A program made the translations under genes and the position numbers. A DNA stretch of 7,049 bases from Deltaproteobacteria bacterium (lineage in GTDB: Bacteria; Desulfobacterota; Syntrophia; Syntrophales; UBA2210), in contig JAFGPZ010000147.1 of the NCBI GenBank assembly GCA_016935935.1, forward strand, positions 1 through 7,049, given 5' to 3'. How positions within the stretch are numbered: the first letter of the stretch is position 1; the number at the start of each line of letters is the position of its first letter. Shown in pieces: positions 4,783 through 7,049 of the stretch. Under the pieces are notes generated by a model. That model saw only the letters and a program-made list of their open reading frames with translations, was not told the origin of the DNA and did no database searches.

Positions 4783-6937
4783 GATGATTCTTCCCTTGAT
4801 ATTGATCTAAAACACGACGTAAGCCTTGAACCAGTTGATACATGGTAACCGGTTTTATGAGAACCTGACAAAATCCTATTTCTTTGGCCTTTTCAGGGGT
4901 AATTTCTTCATTATACCCGGTGCACAGGATTATCGGAATATCAGGCCTGATGTGCAAAATCTCTGCGGCCAGTTGAGTGCCTGTCATACCCGGCATACTA
5001 AGATCGGTAATAATGGCATCAAAGCGATCCGGCTCAGCACAAAAAGAGTTCAATGCGCCGGTGCTGGTTGTTTTCCCGGTAACTTTATATCCCATATTTT
5101 CCAGGGTGTTTTTAAAACTCCAGGCCAGTTCTTCATTATTGTCGACAATAAGAATCTCTTCATTTCCCTGCGTAAGCATCTCGTCGTTCTTCAGCACAGG
5201 TTCGATCTCTACCTCGATCCTGGGAAGAAATATATCAATGCTTGTGCCTTTCTCAGGCATACTGTCGACAAGGATCGCCCCATCATAGTTTTTGACAATA
5301 CCATGCACTACGGCGAGCCCCATCCCGGTACCCTCGCCAGAATTTTTCGTGGTGAAAAAAGGATCAAAGATTTGTTTGAGCGTGTGTTCATTCATACCAC
5401 TACCCGTATCTCTTACCGTTAATTTCAAATACGGGCCAGGATGCAAATCAGTGTGAATCCTGGAAGCAGTTACATCCAGATCAACATCCTCCAAGCTTAC
5501 TTCGAGCATTCCTCCCTTTTTCTGCATGGCATGAGCTGCATTGTTGCACAGATTTAATATAACCTGATGAATCTGTATTGGATCGACTAAGACCGGACCG
5601 CACTCAGTTTGGATATGCAGTGTCAATTCTATGGCCGACGGCAATGATGCCCGGACCAGCTTCAAGGCCTCCTGTACCACAGGGATAATCCGACACGATT
5701 TCCTTTCCGGTTTCGCCTGCCGACTGAATATCAATATCTGCTCTACCAGATCCTTTGCACGGTGACTGGCCTTGAGAATTCTTTCAAGATAGAGCTGATT
5801 ATTTTTGTCATCCGTACTATCTGACAGCGCCAGTTCCGAATTCAGCAGAACAACTCCCAGAATGTTGTTGAAATCATGAGCGATCCCGGCAGCCAAGTTT
5901 CCCACTGCTTCCATTTTTTGTGCTTGCTGGAGCTGCTTCTCCAATTGTATTTCCTGCGTAACATCCCTGAGTGACATAATTACATGCGTAATGTCTCCAT
6001 CAGTATTTTTCAAAGGAGACTGATGGATATCCACCCATATCCGTGAGCCATCCTTGGCTGTTTTCTGTTTTTGTAAACTTCTTGTTCTGCCCGTTGCAAA
6101 TACCTCTCGAAGATCGCATTCATCGCATTGCTCATCACAGGGTTTATCCCCGTCATATGAAATTTCATAACAATAGTTTCCAAGAACCTCCTGGCGTTTT
6201 CTGGAAGTATTCATGATGAAATTTACATTGGCGTCGGTAATACGGTATTCTCGATCTACAATCACGATTTCATCATGTTGAGAATACAGAAGGGCTCGAA
6301 ATGAACTCTCACTTTCCCTAAGGGCTTTTTCTGCCATCATCCGACCTTTCTCTACCTCGATGGAATGGAGCGCAAATGCAATATCCTGGGCAATAGCCTG
6401 GAATAATCTCTGTTCTTCAAGGTCTACCACAAACTCTTTAGGTATAGATGCGGATATCAAGCCGTAAATATTTCCGGCATAGTCCAGCCTTTTTGTCATT
6501 GCCCCTCTGTCTTCATATTTATCCACTAATGGACAATCATCGCATGTAGAAGGAGGATCTTCGATTACCACAATATCTGACTGCAAAAGAGCTTTTTGCC
6601 CGCAGGCAGTAAGCCTTCCGCTTTCCAACCGCTTCAACATAGGGGTAAATATCTTTCCCAGACCGAATTCAGCTGTCATAACCAGCTTTCTGGTATCATC
6701 GAAAAGCGCGATCCATACATTGTGATAACCGCGATTATTTACCGCAATCTTGCAGATATCCTGCAGAAGACGATCTCTGTTTTTTTCCCTGAAAATACGC
6801 TGGTTAATATTATGTATTGTATGCAGCACGGAGTTGAGACGTCGTGTTTTTTCTTCCGCCTTTTGACGCATTGAAAATTCATTCTCTAGCTCAAGAACGC
6901 GCTGTTCCAATTGCTGGTAGGTTAATTTTCTGATCAC
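4775..6937 (-). CDS. Soluble hybrid sensor histidine kinase, GAF-PAS-HisKA-HATPase-REC
   Basis: This 720-residue protein (counted from GTG at 6937-6935) has no membrane segment and should be a cytoplasmic sensor. In order: a short coiled coil (about 4-35, KLTYQQLEQRVLELE), a GAF domain (about 40-190, with Cys112 and the CDDC pair Cys132/135), a PAS domain (about 205-328, with Cys256, 267, 271 and 274), HisKA with His354 in GIAHDFNN, an ATPase domain with N-box LNLCNNAAHAM (461-471), G1 DTGSGM (510-515), F-box FDPFFTT (524-530) and G2 GTGMGL (536-541), and a receiver (about 592-712) with Asp645, Thr673 and Lys695. The receiver acidic pair reads Asp599-Asn600. The frame also extends upstream to an ATG at 7027, but that has no ribosome site, while the GTG has AAGGA 7 nt before it and the extra 30 codons overlap a promoter-like sequence. 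Its partner is the overlapping response regulator gene. The signal is unknown; redox or ligand sensing is inference. Confidence 0.93.
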   Translation of the reverse strand: MIRKLTYQQLEQRVLELENEFSMRQKAEEKTRRLNSVLHTIHNINQRIFREKNRDRLLQDICKIAVNNRGYHNVWIALFDDTRKLVMTAEFGLGKIFTPMLKRLESGRLTACGQKALLQSDIVVIEDPPSTCDDCPLVDKYEDRGAMTKRLDYAGNIYGLISASIPKEFVVDLEEQRLFQAIAQDIAFALHSIEVEKGRMMAEKALRESESSFRALLYSQHDEIVIVDREYRITDANVNFIMNTSRKRQEVLGNYCYEISYDGDKPCDEQCDECDLREVFATGRTRSLQKQKTAKDGSRIWVDIHQSPLKNTDGDITHVIMSLRDVTQEIQLEKQLQQAQKMEAVGNLAAGIAHDFNNILGVVLLNSELALSDSTDDKNNQLYLERILKASHRAKDLVEQILIFSRQAKPERKSCRIIPVVQEALKLVRASLPSAIELTLHIQTECGPVLVDPIQIHQVILNLCNNAAHAMQKKGGMLEVSLEDVDLDVTASRIHTDLHPGPYLKLTVRDTGSGMNEHTLKQIFDPFFTTKNSGEGTGMGLAVVHGIVKNYDGAILVDSMPEKGTSIDIFLPRIEVEIEPVLKNDEMLTQGNEEILIVDNNEELAWSFKNTLENMGYKVTGKTTSTGALNSFCAEPDRFDAIITDLSMPGMTGTQLAAEILHIRPDIPIILCTGYNEEITPEKAKEIGFCQVLIKPVTMYQLVQGLRRVLDQYQGKNHHG

Positions 6938-6944
6938 GGGAACA

Positions 6945-6949
6945 TCCTT
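6945..6949 (-). promoter_or_regulatory. Ribosome binding site deciding the kinase start
   Basis: AAGGA on the minus strand lies 7 nt before the GTG at 6937-6935. The alternative ATG at 7027 is preceded only by AT-rich sequence (TATTTTTAGA) with no Shine-Dalgarno. The residues from the GTG onward (VIRKLTYQQLEQ) match the common opening of this kinase type. Confidence 0.65.
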
Positions 6950-6966
6950 CAATTTCAATAAAAAAT

Positions 6967-6994
6967 GATATACCGGGTTATATTGGATAGTCAA
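6967..6994 (-). promoter_or_regulatory. Sigma-70-like promoter of the kinase/regulator operon
   Basis: On the minus strand TTGACT (6994-6989) is separated by 16 nt from TATATC (6972-6967). This predicts transcription beginning near 6960 and a leader of roughly 23 nt carrying AAGGA and the GTG start. It lies inside the longest possible reading frame, which is a further reason to prefer the shorter protein. The -35 matches consensus in five of six positions and the -10 in four of six. Confidence 0.5.
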
Positions 6995-7049
6995 TTTGTT
7001 TTGGCATGTTTTTCGCACTTTCAACATTCTAAAAATACGATTAGAGTTA

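Noticed and set aside
4826..5422. 198-codon plus-strand reading frame
   Set aside because: Antisense to the receiver and ATPase domains of the histidine kinase; no family resemblance.
1..7049. CRISPR arrays, tRNA or rRNA genes, insertion sequences
   Set aside because: No regularly spaced repeats, no tRNA-like cloverleaf or rRNA segments, and no transposase or terminal repeats seen.

Overview
The window (about 7 kb, moderately AT-rich) carries five complete genes, all on the minus strand, with possibly the tail of a sixth on the plus strand at the left edge. Compact spacing, a sigma-54-type response regulator, a soluble GAF/PAS sensor kinase that opens with the 'KLTYQQLEQRVLELE' heptad, and families such as COG0731 radical SAM and DUF169 suggest an anaerobic or syntrophic-type Gram-negative bacterium. 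A Desulfobacterota (deltaproteobacterial) or anammox/planctomycete-like lineage would fit, but this is a guess from family distribution, not from any marker gene.

In the direction of transcription (right to left): (1) a hybrid sensor histidine kinase (GAF-PAS-HisKA-HATPase-REC), whose real start is probably a GTG at 6937 behind a sigma-70-like promoter. (2) An NtrC-family sigma-54-dependent response regulator (REC-AAA+-Fis HTH), overlapping the kinase by 8 bp. (3) A 307-bp intergenic region holding an 18-bp perfect palindrome within a cluster of TGTTC/GAACA half-sites and, about 80 bp further on, a well-formed sigma-54 (-24/-12) promoter. (4) A putative operon of a COG0731-type radical SAM protein, an AIR-synthase (PurM/HypE/ThiL-like) ATP-binding protein and a DUF169 protein. 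(5) A short region at 1-267 with no confident gene. It holds the possible end of a plus-strand gene and, on the minus strand, a well-placed Shine-Dalgarno and ATG whose frame meets an amber codon after nine residues.

The likely logic is a self-contained regulatory circuit. The cytoplasmic kinase senses an unknown signal, possibly through cysteine-bearing GAF and PAS domains. It phosphorylates the NtrC-type regulator, which binds the palindromic enhancer and activates sigma-54 RNA polymerase at 3166-3182, driving radical SAM, AIR-synthase-like and DUF169 genes of unknown joint function. The domain assignments are strong. The circuit is inferred from sequence placement, and the biochemical purpose of the three-gene cassette is unknown.
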